From: Alphaproteobacteria bacterium
GTDB taxonomy: Bacteria > Pseudomonadota > Alphaproteobacteria > Rs-D84
Direction: 5' to 3'
DNA: 43,098 bases
Assembly: GCA_009784815.1 (NCBI GenBank)
Contig: WQXN01000007.1
Span: forward strand, 1-43,098
In this document: positions 20,410 to 27,968 of the stretch, one piece after another
How the letters are laid out: every line of letters starts with the position of its first letter
Position numbering within the stretch: the first letter of the stretch is position 1
The notes under the pieces: generated by a model
Database searches by the model: none
Seen by the model: only the letters and a program-made list of their open reading frames with translations
What the model was told of the DNA's origin: nothing
Translations under genes and position numbers: made by a program

Positions 20410-21438
20410 TCATTCAAACAGGGTTTCGATGTCAATAAGATTTCCGCGGTAGTGCAATTCGAAATGCACGTGTTGGGCCGTGCCTACTCCGTACGCGCGG
20501 CGTATGTCCTGCGTCACGCCTACCGTATCTCCGGCGCGCACGCGGGTGCCGCGCGCTATGCCTTGGGCCGGACTGACGTAAAGCATGCGCGATCTGCTGC
20601 CGTTGTCGTTCTGAATAACTATCATCATAAGATTCCGGTCGCGGCCGCTTAGGTTCGATATTTGTATCACTTCGCCGTCGAACAAAGCCGGAAAGGCCGT
20701 GCCCGGCGCGGGCGGCCTGCCGCCAGGAAGAAGGTCCGTTCCCGCGTGGTCGCGCGCCCCGCGGTCGCGCCGCGCACCAAGGCGCCCGTCACCGCCGCCC
20801 CAGTGGGCTTCGCGTATCGCTATGTTGTATCTTTGTATGACGTCCCTTGCCGTTCCCATTTGCGCCCTAAGCGGAGTGTTTTCGATCTGCACGATATTGC
20901 GTCTGCCGCCGCCGGTTCGGACCGAGTTCGGAGCGATCCTTCGGCCGCGCCATACGTTTTGTATCTGCTGCCGCGGAGTTTCCCTTACCACTTCGACATT
21001 TATATTCGGCGCCGCCGCGCCGCCGCGGACCGCGCCTTCGACAAAGCCGTCGGTAAGGCGCGCGTTCATGGATTGTTCAAGCAATCTGCGCACTTCTTCC
21101 GCCGATACTTTGACCGTTCGGCAGGCCACGCTGTCAAAATCCCGCGACGAGCCGTACATAACAGCCATGACCGGCCTTATAAGCGACAGGATCACGAACA
21201 TTATGCAAAGGTTCCGCATATTGTTCATAATGTTGATCTTGGCGCCGACTATCAGAGAAATGGCCCAGCCGGCAAGCAGAAAGCCCGCCAGGATATAAAG
21301 CAATATTTGAAATTCGCCAAGGAAGTGAAACACGCTGCTTATGAAGCAGCCGGTTTCCGTCATGTAGAACGAGTCGCCGATTATATGCGCTTGGATTCCG
21401 CCGTCTTGTAGATGTTGTAAAATTTGATCATTAGTCAT
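20410..21438 (-). CDS. M23 family metallopeptidase with N-terminal membrane anchor
   Basis: The 342-residue protein has two hydrophobic segments near residues 35-90 (FQILLYILAGFLLAGWAISL, and LCIMFVILSLIRPVMAVMY) and a C-terminal LytM-type domain. The zinc ligands of that domain appear as DHAGTD (His and Asp) and HVHFEL, the HxH motif, so it should be an active peptidoglycan endopeptidase rather than a degenerate EnvC/NlpD type. The middle (residues 120-230) is Arg-rich and low in complexity. The ATG at 21438 is used here; a GTG three codons upstream (21445-21447) is equally possible. The upstream unknown gene ends just before it. The two-helix anchor is unusual for the family. Confidence 0.8.
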   Translation of the reverse strand: MTNDQILQHLQDGGIQAHIIGDSFYMTETGCFISSVFHFLGEFQILLYILAGFLLAGWAISLIVGAKINIMNNMRNLCIMFVILSLIRPVMAVMYGSSRDFDSVACRTVKVSAEEVRRLLEQSMNARLTDGFVEGAVRGGAAAPNINVEVVRETPRQQIQNVWRGRRIAPNSVRTGGGRRNIVQIENTPLRAQMGTARDVIQRYNIAIREAHWGGGDGRLGARRDRGARDHAGTDLLPGGRPPAPGTAFPALFDGEVIQISNLSGRDRNLMMIVIQNDNGSRSRMLYVSPAQGIARGTRVRAGDTVGVTQDIRRAYGVGTAQHVHFELHYRGNLIDIETLFE

Positions 21439-21455
21439 GTCTTGCACCCGGCGGG

Positions 21456-22091
21456 TTAGACAAGGCTTTTCAGAGAGTCCGGAAAGCCGAATTCTTCGTC
21501 CGCGTTGTTCGCCGCGCCCACCGCCCAGTCAAACAGACCGGGGCCGCTGTATTCGGGACGGGATTTGCCGCGGCGGGTTTTCGGGAAAGATATTATGTTC
21601 CTTAGGCCCGATATGCCGCGCGCCGTTTTGGAAAGCAGGCCGTCGTTGATAGCGCGAAAGTCTTCGTCGCTTAGCGCGCTCATCTCTTCGGCCAGTTCAT
21701 GCACCGAAGGCGGAAAATCCGAAGTTTGAGCAACAAAAGTCGGATGATCAAGCGGAGTTATGTCGCCAAGTATGTCTTCAATCGAGAGGTCGGATTCAGC
21801 GATCGAAATCCCTGGCCGGGATTCATGTTCTGCACTTCGTTGCGCTTGTTCGGGCACGGAAACCCGGGGTTCTGCGTCTTCGACTCTTGCCTGGGATGAC
21901 AGTTTAAGGGTCCCTAGGATAGGTTTGGGCGATTCGGGAATAACCGAAACCGGGGCGGCGTCATCCACCGAAATTCCGAATAAAATCACATTATCCGGCA
22001 GCCTTAGCTGCGCGCGAACGTCGTCCAGGGCTTTTTTTATTTCCCCGGGATCAAAGGATTCTGCGCATGATATATAGACCGTATGATACAT
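21456..22091 (-). CDS. Protein of unknown function upstream of the M23 peptidase
   Basis: The 211-residue product has no family I recognise. Residues 1-50 look folded (HTVYISCAESF, GEIKKALDDVRAQLRLPDNV). The centre is acidic and low in complexity, and the end (FDWAVGAANNADEEFGF) is acidic. Part of the centre (translated from about 21800-21905) may derive from an inserted REP-like element, since its DNA contains GAATCCCGGCCAGGGATTTC-type dyads and a GTCATCCC start. The ATG at 22091 is preferred. An ATG three codons upstream (22100) overlaps the TATAAT hexamer and could not be in the transcript. Confidence 0.5.
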   Translation of the reverse strand: MYHTVYISCAESFDPGEIKKALDDVRAQLRLPDNVILFGISVDDAAPVSVIPESPKPILGTLKLSSQARVEDAEPRVSVPEQAQRSAEHESRPGISIAESDLSIEDILGDITPLDHPTFVAQTSDFPPSVHELAEEMSALSDEDFRAINDGLLSKTARGISGLRNIISFPKTRRGKSRPEYSGPGLFDWAVGAANNADEEFGFPDSLKSLV

Positions 22092-22098
22092 TTCGTAC

Positions 22099-22127
22099 AT
22101 TATATCATATTTCGGTTGACTTCTAAA
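22099..22127 (-). promoter_or_regulatory. Promoter of the unknown/M23/secreted-protein operon
   Basis: On the minus strand TTTAGA (22122-22127) and TATAAT (22099-22104) are 17 nt apart. The -10 ends 8 nt before the ATG at 22091, predicting a leaderless transcript. It overlaps the divergent promoter at 22116-22145. Confidence 0.5.
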
Positions 22128-22145
22128 TTCTTTTTTTTGTAAATA
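22116..22145 (+). promoter_or_regulatory. Promoter of the zapA-acpS operon
   Basis: TTGACT (22116-22121) and TAAATA (22140-22145) are 18 nt apart. The -10 ends 7 nt before the ATG at 22152, and no ribosome-binding site precedes it. Confidence 0.5.
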
Positions 22146-22151
22146 TGGGGC

Positions 22152-22373
22152 ATGAGCGAGATAAAATTAGAAATCTTTAAAGAGCTGGATAAACTTGAAG
22201 ACGCGGCCGCGAACGTAATTTCCGCCAAAAAGAATTCAGGAAAGCAGGTAGATCTTGAGACCGCTATCCTAACCCGACAGGTTCAAGCTTTGAAGGCCGC
22301 CAATGTTCGCGCCAACACTTACATCAATGAAACGGTTGCGATATTGAAAAAGCTTAAAAAGGTGCCAAAATGA
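22152..22373 (+). CDS. Small coiled-coil protein preceding zapA
   Basis: This 73-residue protein is helical and highly charged (EIFKELDKLEDAAANVI, then LTRQVQALKAANVRANTYI and AILKKLKKV), consistent with a short coiled coil. In many alphaproteobacteria a small coiled-coil protein (DUF4164-like) sits directly before zapA, and this gene has that position; assignment to that family is inferred from context. The last codons overlap zapA by 4 nt (ATGA). It may work with ZapA at the division site. The transcript appears leaderless. Confidence 0.6.
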   Translation: MSEIKLEIFKELDKLEDAAANVISAKKNSGKQVDLETAILTRQVQALKAANVRANTYINETVAILKKLKKVPK

Positions 22374-22657
22374 GCACGGTTGCATTAAAGATCGTAAATC
22401 AAAATTATGTCATCGGATGCGAGGACGGGCAAGAGACGCGGCTTCACGGTTTGGCCAAAATCGTCGACGAGAAGGCGCGCGAAATCCTGAAGCAGATCGG
22501 GCCTATACCCGAAGATACTCTGTTGGCTACCACCTGCATAGTATTGGCCGACGAATTGTCCGGCCGATGCGCCTGCCCGGCTTCCGACGCCGAGTTAGAG
22601 CAGATTTTAAAACGCATAAGACAGATCACGAAAAAGCTTAACGCAGGAGACAAGTGA
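22370..22657 (+). CDS. zapA: Cell division protein ZapA
   Basis: ZapA binds FtsZ and bundles its protofilaments at the division site. The 95-residue protein has the N-terminal strand pattern VALKIVNQNYVIGCEDGQE, then LHGLAKIVDEKAREIL and the mid-segment ATTCIVLADELS, followed by a C-terminal coiled coil (AELEQILKRIRQITKKLN). These match the family in order and length. It overlaps the upstream coiled-coil gene by 4 nt and the acpS start by 1 nt, so the three are one operon. Confidence 0.85.
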   Translation: MSTVALKIVNQNYVIGCEDGQETRLHGLAKIVDEKAREILKQIGPIPEDTLLATTCIVLADELSGRCACPASDAELEQILKRIRQITKKLNAGDK

Positions 22658-23028
22658 TGATCATAGGCATAGGTATAGACATAGCCGTCAGCAGTCGTTT
22701 TCTGGAATGGACGGAATTTAAGAAAAGCCGCATTTTTACAAAGAAGGAAATGGCTTATGCCGCCGAAGACAATTGCCACGAGGAGAAGCACCTTGCGAAA
22801 TCTTGGGCCGCGCGAGAAGCTTTTGTAAAGGCGATCGGGACCGGATTCGACAAGGGCGTATCTTATACCGACGTATCCGTACTTCATGACGAGCTGGGCG
22901 CGCCCGAGTTGTTGATCGCGGGCGAGGCTAAAAAAATACTGGCCGCTAAATCAAAAGACGCAAAGGTTCACGTGTCGCTATCCGATGATGGAGAGTATTG
23001 CGTCGCCATGGTAATCATTGAAGGCTGA
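22657..23028 (+). CDS. acpS: Holo-[acyl-carrier-protein] synthase
   Basis: AcpS moves 4'-phosphopantetheine from CoA to a serine of acyl carrier protein. The 123-residue product has the family motifs IIGIGIDIA near the N-terminus (Mg-binding Asp), FTKKEMAYA, and SWAAREAFVKAIGTGF with the catalytic Glu. VHVSLSDDGEYCVAMVII ends the protein. The ATG at 22657 lies 7 nt after AGGAGA; a GTG at 22654 is too close to it. The stop is adjacent to that of the convergent MFS gene, leaving no spacer. Confidence 0.93.
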   Translation: MIIGIGIDIAVSSRFLEWTEFKKSRIFTKKEMAYAAEDNCHEEKHLAKSWAAREAFVKAIGTGFDKGVSYTDVSVLHDELGAPELLIAGEAKKILAAKSKDAKVHVSLSDDGEYCVAMVIIEG

Positions 23029-24225
23029 TTATTTTATATGCTGGTTGATTTTTATCGACCAATAGCCCATTAAAAGCACAACCGCGACAAGGACCGCAAG
23101 GTACCATTTCAACCATTCCAGCCCCCCGATTATTCCTATCAGTAAAAGCGTCGCGAACGACAGCATTCGGCCCAGGCCAAGCGCGGCTTCGCGAAACACA
23201 AAATATTCCGTTTTATGATCCTTGGAAACGCACGAAGATTTCGAGAGGCAATACATGTTGACTCCGACTATTTGGCTTAGAAGGCCCATGCCGGACACTT
23301 GCACGAAGTTGTACGCAAGGAACGTGACTTCGGAAGTATAGAACAGGAACAGCGGCAGTGTGCATAAAGTCGCCAGGAATGTTGCGAAGAATATTTTGGG
23401 AAACACCGATTTCTTGCCGAATTTGCCGAACCAGAACGAGGTGATGATCGCAACGATCGAAAAGGCCGTCGTAAAGATTCCAAGCATGAGGTCCGTTTTG
23501 AACATATAGACGACGTGCATCGTTATGATCGTGCCGATCGCGCCGGCCCATGAGAAGCCCTGTAGAATTTCTATGGAAAATAATTTCCTTATGATCGGAA
23601 AGCGCGTCGTGCAGCGGAAGAATCCTTTTAGGTCCACCTTGTTCTTGGATCTGTGCATGGACGGCTTTATGAAAAACGTCAGAGCAAGCTCGACAAGACA
23701 TATAACGATCAACGCACGGGCCATTTCCTCGTACGAGCCGACCGTGATGAACAGGCCCAAGATTATAGGCGAGATCACCTGAGTCAGACCCATAACCATA
23801 GAATTATAGCCGATATATTTCGTCATAGCGCCGCTTGCAACTTTTTCGCCAACCATGCAGTGCATCGGAGACCAGTACAGCGCGGTAGCGAGACCATATA
23901 TCACCCCCATATGAATCACGTAGTCTATAACCCGGTCCTTTAGGAATATTATCGCCAAAAGGCACGCTATTTTCGGAATCACGTTCATTCTAAAGACCGC
24001 GACCTTGTCTTTTCTTTTAACGAAGCCGGCCAGCGCGAAAAATCCCGCAAGTATGACGATGAACACAAAAAGCTTGTACAGGGACACCGACACAATCTCG
24101 TTGATGGAATTATGCATAATGAACGAGATGAAGAAGGTTCCAAGGAACAAATCCGTGACCCGATTCAGCGAGTTCGCCGCAAGAAGCAGTTTGGCGTCAT
24201 TATTAAGTTTTGTGTTGGCGGCCAT
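23029..24225 (-). CDS. MFS-type transporter
   Basis: The 398-residue protein is very hydrophobic, with about 12 membrane segments and the central cytoplasmic loop (KPSMHRSKNKVDLKGFF) that splits MFS carriers into two halves. Short charged loops (GFVKRKDK, GKFGKKS) alternate with helices. I see no motif that reveals the substrate. The gene seems leaderless: TATTAT ends 7 nt before the ATG, with a TTGTCG -35 17 nt away. It is divergent from the exporter gene at 24284. Their promoters overlap in the 58-bp gap, so they may be co-regulated. Confidence 0.75.
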   Translation of the reverse strand: MAANTKLNNDAKLLLAANSLNRVTDLFLGTFFISFIMHNSINEIVSVSLYKLFVFIVILAGFFALAGFVKRKDKVAVFRMNVIPKIACLLAIIFLKDRVIDYVIHMGVIYGLATALYWSPMHCMVGEKVASGAMTKYIGYNSMVMGLTQVISPIILGLFITVGSYEEMARALIVICLVELALTFFIKPSMHRSKNKVDLKGFFRCTTRFPIIRKLFSIEILQGFSWAGAIGTIITMHVVYMFKTDLMLGIFTTAFSIVAIITSFWFGKFGKKSVFPKIFFATFLATLCTLPLFLFYTSEVTFLAYNFVQVSGMGLLSQIVGVNMYCLSKSSCVSKDHKTEYFVFREAALGLGRMLSFATLLLIGIIGGLEWLKWYLAVLVAVVLLMGYWSIKINQHIK

Positions 24226-24231
24226 GGGACC

Positions 24232-24260
24232 ATAATATCACAAATCATTTGTTTCGACAA
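24232..24260 (-). promoter_or_regulatory. Promoter of the MFS gene
   Basis: On the minus strand TTGTCG (24255-24260) and TATTAT (24232-24237) are 17 nt apart. The -10 ends 7 nt before the ATG at 24225. Confidence 0.6.
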
Positions 24261-24277
24261 TATCTTTATGATACAAT
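24249..24277 (+). promoter_or_regulatory. Promoter of the MsbA-like exporter gene
   Basis: TTGTTT (24249-24254) and TACAAT (24272-24277) are 17 nt apart. The -10 ends 7 nt before the ATG at 24284. It overlaps the divergent MFS promoter by 12 bp. Confidence 0.6.
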
Positions 24278-24283
24278 TCCTGT

Positions 24284-26056
24284 ATGAAGAATGTGTTTCC
24301 GAAGACAATTTTTGGTTTTTATAGACAGCTTGCCTCTAAATTCTGGCTGTTCCTTTCAAGTATTCTAGTCTTTCAAATAACGCATAGCGTTTTGTTCTAT
24401 ACCCTGCCTTCTCTGTCGGTTAAATGGCTTGCGGACGGAGTAGAGAACGCGATTCCAAATATTTCGCTTGTGTCTCAGATGGTTCCGATTCTTACTGTAA
24501 TCGCCGCCGCCGCTTTGGTCATGCTGCTTACCGACATATTCGGAGACTGGATTCTTGGACGCTACGAGCCGCTTGTCCGCGCGAAAGTCACCGAGATGGT
24601 GTATTCGCGGTTGTCCATGCAGTCGGTCGCTTTCTTTAAGGACAATTCCGCCGGCTTTCTGGTCGAACAGTCCGGCTATATAATAAACAGGTTCCGAAAG
24701 ATAGTGGTCGATCACGTCGGAGAAGTTCTTATACTTGTATTCTCGATCGCCGTCAACGTCAGCATTCTATTTCAGATACACTGGGTCATAGCGGCCGTGT
24801 TCCTGGTTTGCGCCGCGTTCCGCCTTGGTTGGTGCTCGTTCTTTGTCGGCCGAATTTGGGATACAAGCCGCAGGGCTTCCAGGCTTAGTTCCGAGCTGGG
24901 CGCGAAGCACGTCGACTCGCTTTCAAATTTCATGAAGCTGAAGCTGTTCGCGCGACGCAACAACGAACAGATATATCTTAACAAGGCAAGGATGATGCGC
25001 GCAAAGGCCCAACAGGAACGCAACTATGTTCAGCGAGTGTTCTGGATTCTGCCTTATACGATCGAGCAAATCTGTTATGTCGGAACGATAGTGTTGGCGC
25101 TGTGGCTTTTCCAAAGCGGCAGCATTCACGTCGGAGACATAGCGTTTTCGATCATATCGTTCGCCACCATGATGAAGCTTGTGCGGTCCATGACTTGGAA
25201 GCTGCCCGAGATAACCGACGATTTGTCTTCGGTTACGCAGGCTTATAAAGACATCGCGAAACCCATTTCCGTTACCGAGGCGCCGCGCGCGAAAAACCTT
25301 AAGCCCAAAAAATGCCAGATCAACTTCGACAACATATCCTTCAGGTACGGAGAAAATCCATGGATATTCAAAGACATGAACCTGTGCATAAAAGCCGGAG
25401 AAAAGGTCGGATTGGTCGGACTTTCCGGAAGTGGCAAAAGCACTTTGCTTTATCTTTTGATGCGGCTGTACGACGTCAATAAAGGCGCTATCAAAATCGA
25501 TGGAAAGGACTTGCGAATGGTCACCATGGATTCGCTTCGAGGCGTAGTGTCGTTCGTGCCGCAGGACTGCACTTTGTTCAATCGAACTTTGGCCGAGAAT
25601 ATATCGTACGGAGCATGCGGCGCGAAAAAGAACGATATAGTCGGAGCCGCGAAAAAGGCCGAAGCGCACGATTTTATCATGAGAACTGAAAAAGGATATG
25701 ATTCGTGTCCCGGTGACCGAGGAGTGCAATTGTCCGGCGGTCAACGCCAAAGGGTTGGCATAGCTCACGCAATTTGCAAAAACGCACCCATCATAGTCAT
25801 GGACGAGGCTACCAGTGCGCTGGATTCCGAGACCGAGATGGCCGTGCAGGAAGCTCTTGGACGCATGCTTAAAGACCGTACCGCGATTGTGGTTGCGCAC
25901 CGCTTGTCGACGCTTCGCCAGATGGATCGGATTATTGTCTTGGATAAGGGCAAGATAGTCGAAGAGGGTACTCACGCCCAGTTGTTGAAGATTAAGAATG
26001 GGATCTATGCGCGCCTGTGGTCCATGCAGTCCAGCGGATTTATACATCAGGATTAG
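24284..26056 (+). CDS. MsbA-like ABC exporter (fused permease and ATPase)
   Basis: The 590-residue half-transporter has a six-helix membrane domain (about residues 15-320) and a nucleotide-binding domain from about residue 345. Its motifs are SFRYGENPWIF (A-loop), GLSGSGKSTLLY (Walker A), FVPQDCTLFNRTL (Q-loop), QLSGGQRQRVGIAHA (signature), IIVMDEATSALD (Walker B) and VVAHRLSTL (H-loop). It should act as a homodimer. Lipid or drug export is the family's usual role; the substrate is unknown. No ribosome-binding site precedes the ATG and the -10 ends 7 nt before it, so the transcript is probably leaderless. tRNA-Val follows on the other strand. Confidence 0.88.
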   Translation: MKNVFPKTIFGFYRQLASKFWLFLSSILVFQITHSVLFYTLPSLSVKWLADGVENAIPNISLVSQMVPILTVIAAAALVMLLTDIFGDWILGRYEPLVRAKVTEMVYSRLSMQSVAFFKDNSAGFLVEQSGYIINRFRKIVVDHVGEVLILVFSIAVNVSILFQIHWVIAAVFLVCAAFRLGWCSFFVGRIWDTSRRASRLSSELGAKHVDSLSNFMKLKLFARRNNEQIYLNKARMMRAKAQQERNYVQRVFWILPYTIEQICYVGTIVLALWLFQSGSIHVGDIAFSIISFATMMKLVRSMTWKLPEITDDLSSVTQAYKDIAKPISVTEAPRAKNLKPKKCQINFDNISFRYGENPWIFKDMNLCIKAGEKVGLVGLSGSGKSTLLYLLMRLYDVNKGAIKIDGKDLRMVTMDSLRGVVSFVPQDCTLFNRTLAENISYGACGAKKNDIVGAAKKAEAHDFIMRTEKGYDSCPGDRGVQLSGGQRQRVGIAHAICKNAPIIVMDEATSALDSETEMAVQEALGRMLKDRTAIVVAHRLSTLRQMDRIIVLDKGKIVEEGTHAQLLKIKNGIYARLWSMQSSGFIHQD

Positions 26057-26073
26057 AATTAAGGATTGGATTT

Positions 26074-26149
26074 TGGTGGATGGTGAGGGACTCGAACCCC
26101 CGACCCTCTCCGTGTAAAGGAGACGCTCTACCAACTGAGCTAACCATCC
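26074..26149 (-). tRNA. tRNA-Val (anticodon UAC)
   Basis: The minus strand folds as a class I tRNA of 76 nt including encoded CCA. The acceptor is GGATGGT/ACCATCC with discriminator A. The D-arm region is AGCTCAGTTGGTAGAGC, the anticodon stem CTCC/GGAG encloses TTTACAC (anticodon TAC), and the T arm contains GGTTCGAGTCC. Confidence 0.96.
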
Positions 26150-26202
26150 ATGCCGCTTATTCTGCACTTTTTTATTTGGAAGTCAACTTTCAAAATTTTT
26201 TC

Positions 26203-26231
26203 TTGAAAAATGCCGAAGGGGGGGGTAGGAT
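26203..26231 (+). promoter_or_regulatory. Promoter-like element with a G8 tract in its spacer, no gene downstream
   Basis: TTGAAA (26203-26208) and TAGGAT (26226-26231) are 17 nt apart, and the last eight spacer bases (26218-26225) are G. Downstream on the same strand lies about 180 bp of AT-rich DNA without an ORF above 7 codons. That stretch contains the inverted repeat AAGTTAAAT/ATTTAACTT (26301-26330) and then the 3' end of the opposite-strand rhodanese gene. Confidence 0.5.
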
Positions 26232-26410
26232 TGCAAAAAGCATCCTTAATATCCAGTTTTTAATATAAAAATTTATAATTAGCCTATAAAAATAATGCGT
26301 AAGTTAAATTTTTATTAATTTATTTAACTTAAATGGTATACTTGGGCTGTTAAGTGTAAAAAAATATATTTATCGACGTTATATTGATATTATAGAGGCT
26401 GGGTTATAGT

Positions 26411-26920
26411 TTATTTGCTTTGATTCCAGGGCATGTATTGCAAAATTTTAGCCATGCCGCACCAGTCCGTGATGCCCGCGAAGACCAACATTATTCCCAC
26501 GAAAAAGGGTATGATATAGAATCCGTTGTGGACGAGTGCGCCCAGGGTTGCGCCTATTACGATAAGGCTTCCGGCACTTATTCTGACTTGGCGTTCAAGC
26601 GACATTCGGTCGGATTTTATCACAGGTAGAAAGTTTTTGGCGTTGTCTATTCCGCCTTGGATCACGGCGACGTTTTCAAATCCCGCCTTTTGAAACATAG
26701 CGCAGGCTAAGGCCGCGCGGCGGCCCGTGCGACACAGTATATTAAGACATTTTTTGCCGTCCAGTTTATGATCCCGGATGAATTTTTTGCAGTCAAGATC
26801 GCTTAATTCGACCGCAAAAAACGGAATGTCCAAATGTATCTCGGCGCGTTCCGCGGGCATGCGCACGTCCAGGATCAGATCGCCGGGTTTAATATTTTGC
26901 GGGTGGATTTGTTTTATCAT
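26411..26920 (-). CDS. Rhodanese-like protein with DUF2892 membrane tail
   Basis: The 169-residue protein joins a rhodanese domain (about residues 1-100), with DLILDVRMPAERAEIH and the catalytic-loop sequence LCRTGRRAALAC, to two membrane helices of the DUF2892 type (ISAGSLIVIGATLGALVH, then YIIPFFVGIMLVFAGITDWC). The same layout occurs in E. coli YgaP, an inner-membrane sulfurtransferase. The predicted catalytic Cys is in LCRTGRR. The ATG at 26920 is chosen since TATAAT ends 7 nt upstream; a TTG at 26947 lies before the -10. The role is probably sulfur transfer or persulfide handling. Confidence 0.85.
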   Translation of the reverse strand: MIKQIHPQNIKPGDLILDVRMPAERAEIHLDIPFFAVELSDLDCKKFIRDHKLDGKKCLNILCRTGRRAALACAMFQKAGFENVAVIQGGIDNAKNFLPVIKSDRMSLERQVRISAGSLIVIGATLGALVHNGFYIIPFFVGIMLVFAGITDWCGMAKILQYMPWNQSK

Positions 26921-26926
26921 AGGCGG

Positions 26927-26955
26927 ATTATATCCTTTTTTGATCAAAAGGACAA
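26927..26955 (-). promoter_or_regulatory. Promoter of the rhodanese/DUF2892 gene
   Basis: On the minus strand TTGTCC (26950-26955) and TATAAT (26927-26932) are 17 nt apart, and the -10 ends 7 nt before the ATG. This is the clearest leaderless arrangement in the window. Confidence 0.7.
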
Positions 26956-26984
26956 TAGGTTGAAACTCTTATCCGGGTTTGTTT

Positions 26985-27863
26985 TTACAGGTAAACAGCG
27001 GCGCGTTTGCAGATGTCCTTCATGGCGTTTTCGCGGATCGGTGAAAGATGGTCGCACTTGTTCAGGTAATAAGCGCATTCGACGGTTTGGATCAACCACT
27101 GATCGGATACCGCCGATTTTTTTATTTTCCTTCCGGTCAGTGAATTATATTCGGCAAGCACCTGGTTAAAAATCGACGGCATCGGGCCGTAGATTCTCAT
27201 CATGTCGTATTCGGGAATAAAGAACCTTCCGTTGCACCAATCGAATACTCCGCATAATTCGTTGCGCTTGTTCAGGACCGAGTTTCCACCACTGAAATCA
27301 CCGTGACAAAAAACCCGGCCTTTAAGCTTTTTAGATCTTTCGATCGCGGCTGCGTATTTTTCGATCAGTTCCTTTATCTTGGGCGCGGGCATAAGGCCTT
27401 TGAACGCCGCCGAGCATTTCTTCAGGCTTTTGGCGCGGATGGTTTTTTCGGGGCGTAGGCAGGGTATAGAGCAAAGCATATCCGCGCAGTCGATCGAGTG
27501 CAGTTCGGCCAGAAATTTAGCAGCGTCCCAGGCGATCTTATTCCTAGTTGCTTTGCTTAGTGAAAGCAGGTACGTATTGTCGAATTTCCTGCCTTTTAAT
27601 TCGCGGTGGAGCGCGTAGGGAATTTTGCCGCGGACGATTTTTGTTTTAGGCACGGGCAAGCTTAGAAACGGCTTTACGAATTTGCATATTTGGGATTCGC
27701 GTTCGTAAGTTTCCACAGTATCGGTTTTGCGCGGGACGCGGATTATATTCGGACCGCTGCGGAAGGCAAAGCTGGACCAGCCTTCGCCTATGTATTCGGG
27801 TTTTGTATCGGGAAATTTTTTGGCAAAAAACTTGTCTATTTGTTTGCGATTTATTTCAGTCAT
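26985..27863 (-). CDS. APH/choline-kinase-like phosphotransferase
   Basis: The 292-residue protein has the aminoglycoside-phosphotransferase fold. It shows an N-lobe with GEGWSSFAFRSG and NIIRVPRK (Lys of the ATP site), FLAELHSID, the catalytic loop FCHGDFSGGN and the metal-binding VFDWCNG. Family members phosphorylate antibiotics, choline, sugars or amino acids, and nothing here shows resistance. The substrate is unknown. It has TTGACA-18-TACAAT with the -10 ending 7 nt before the ATG. The upstream DNA also carries the divergent serS promoter. Confidence 0.8.
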   Translation of the reverse strand: MTEINRKQIDKFFAKKFPDTKPEYIGEGWSSFAFRSGPNIIRVPRKTDTVETYERESQICKFVKPFLSLPVPKTKIVRGKIPYALHRELKGRKFDNTYLLSLSKATRNKIAWDAAKFLAELHSIDCADMLCSIPCLRPEKTIRAKSLKKCSAAFKGLMPAPKIKELIEKYAAAIERSKKLKGRVFCHGDFSGGNSVLNKRNELCGVFDWCNGRFFIPEYDMMRIYGPMPSIFNQVLAEYNSLTGRKIKKSAVSDQWLIQTVECAYYLNKCDHLSPIRENAMKDICKRAAVYL

Positions 27864-27869
27864 GTGGGA

Positions 27870-27899
27870 ATTGTATCATATTTGCAGGTATTTTGTCAA
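27870..27899 (-). promoter_or_regulatory. Promoter of the APH-like kinase gene
   Basis: On the minus strand TTGACA (27894-27899) and TACAAT (27870-27875) are 18 nt apart. The -10 ends 7 nt before the ATG at 27863. Confidence 0.65.
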
Positions 27900-27915
27900 T
27901 CGTGTTTGATTTGGC

Positions 27916-27944
27916 TTGAAAGTTGGCGTATTTCTTGCTAGGAT
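27916..27944 (+). promoter_or_regulatory. Promoter of the serS operon
   Basis: TTGAAA (27916-27921) and TAGGAT (27939-27944) are 17 nt apart. The hexamers are identical to those of the G8-tract element at 26203, but the spacer is ordinary. The leader is about 18 nt. Confidence 0.6.
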
Positions 27945-27968
27945 CCGCTTAACTATGAGAAATTTTTA

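Noticed and set aside
24923-26167. A 414-codon minus-strand frame opposite the MsbA-like exporter gene and tRNA-Val
   Set aside because: The exporter has all ABC motifs in order on the plus strand. The opposite frame yields no recognisable protein and runs through a tRNA.
26985-27863. Aminoglycoside resistance gene
   Set aside because: The fold is APH-like, but the family covers many metabolic kinases and nothing points to an antibiotic substrate or mobile resistance context.
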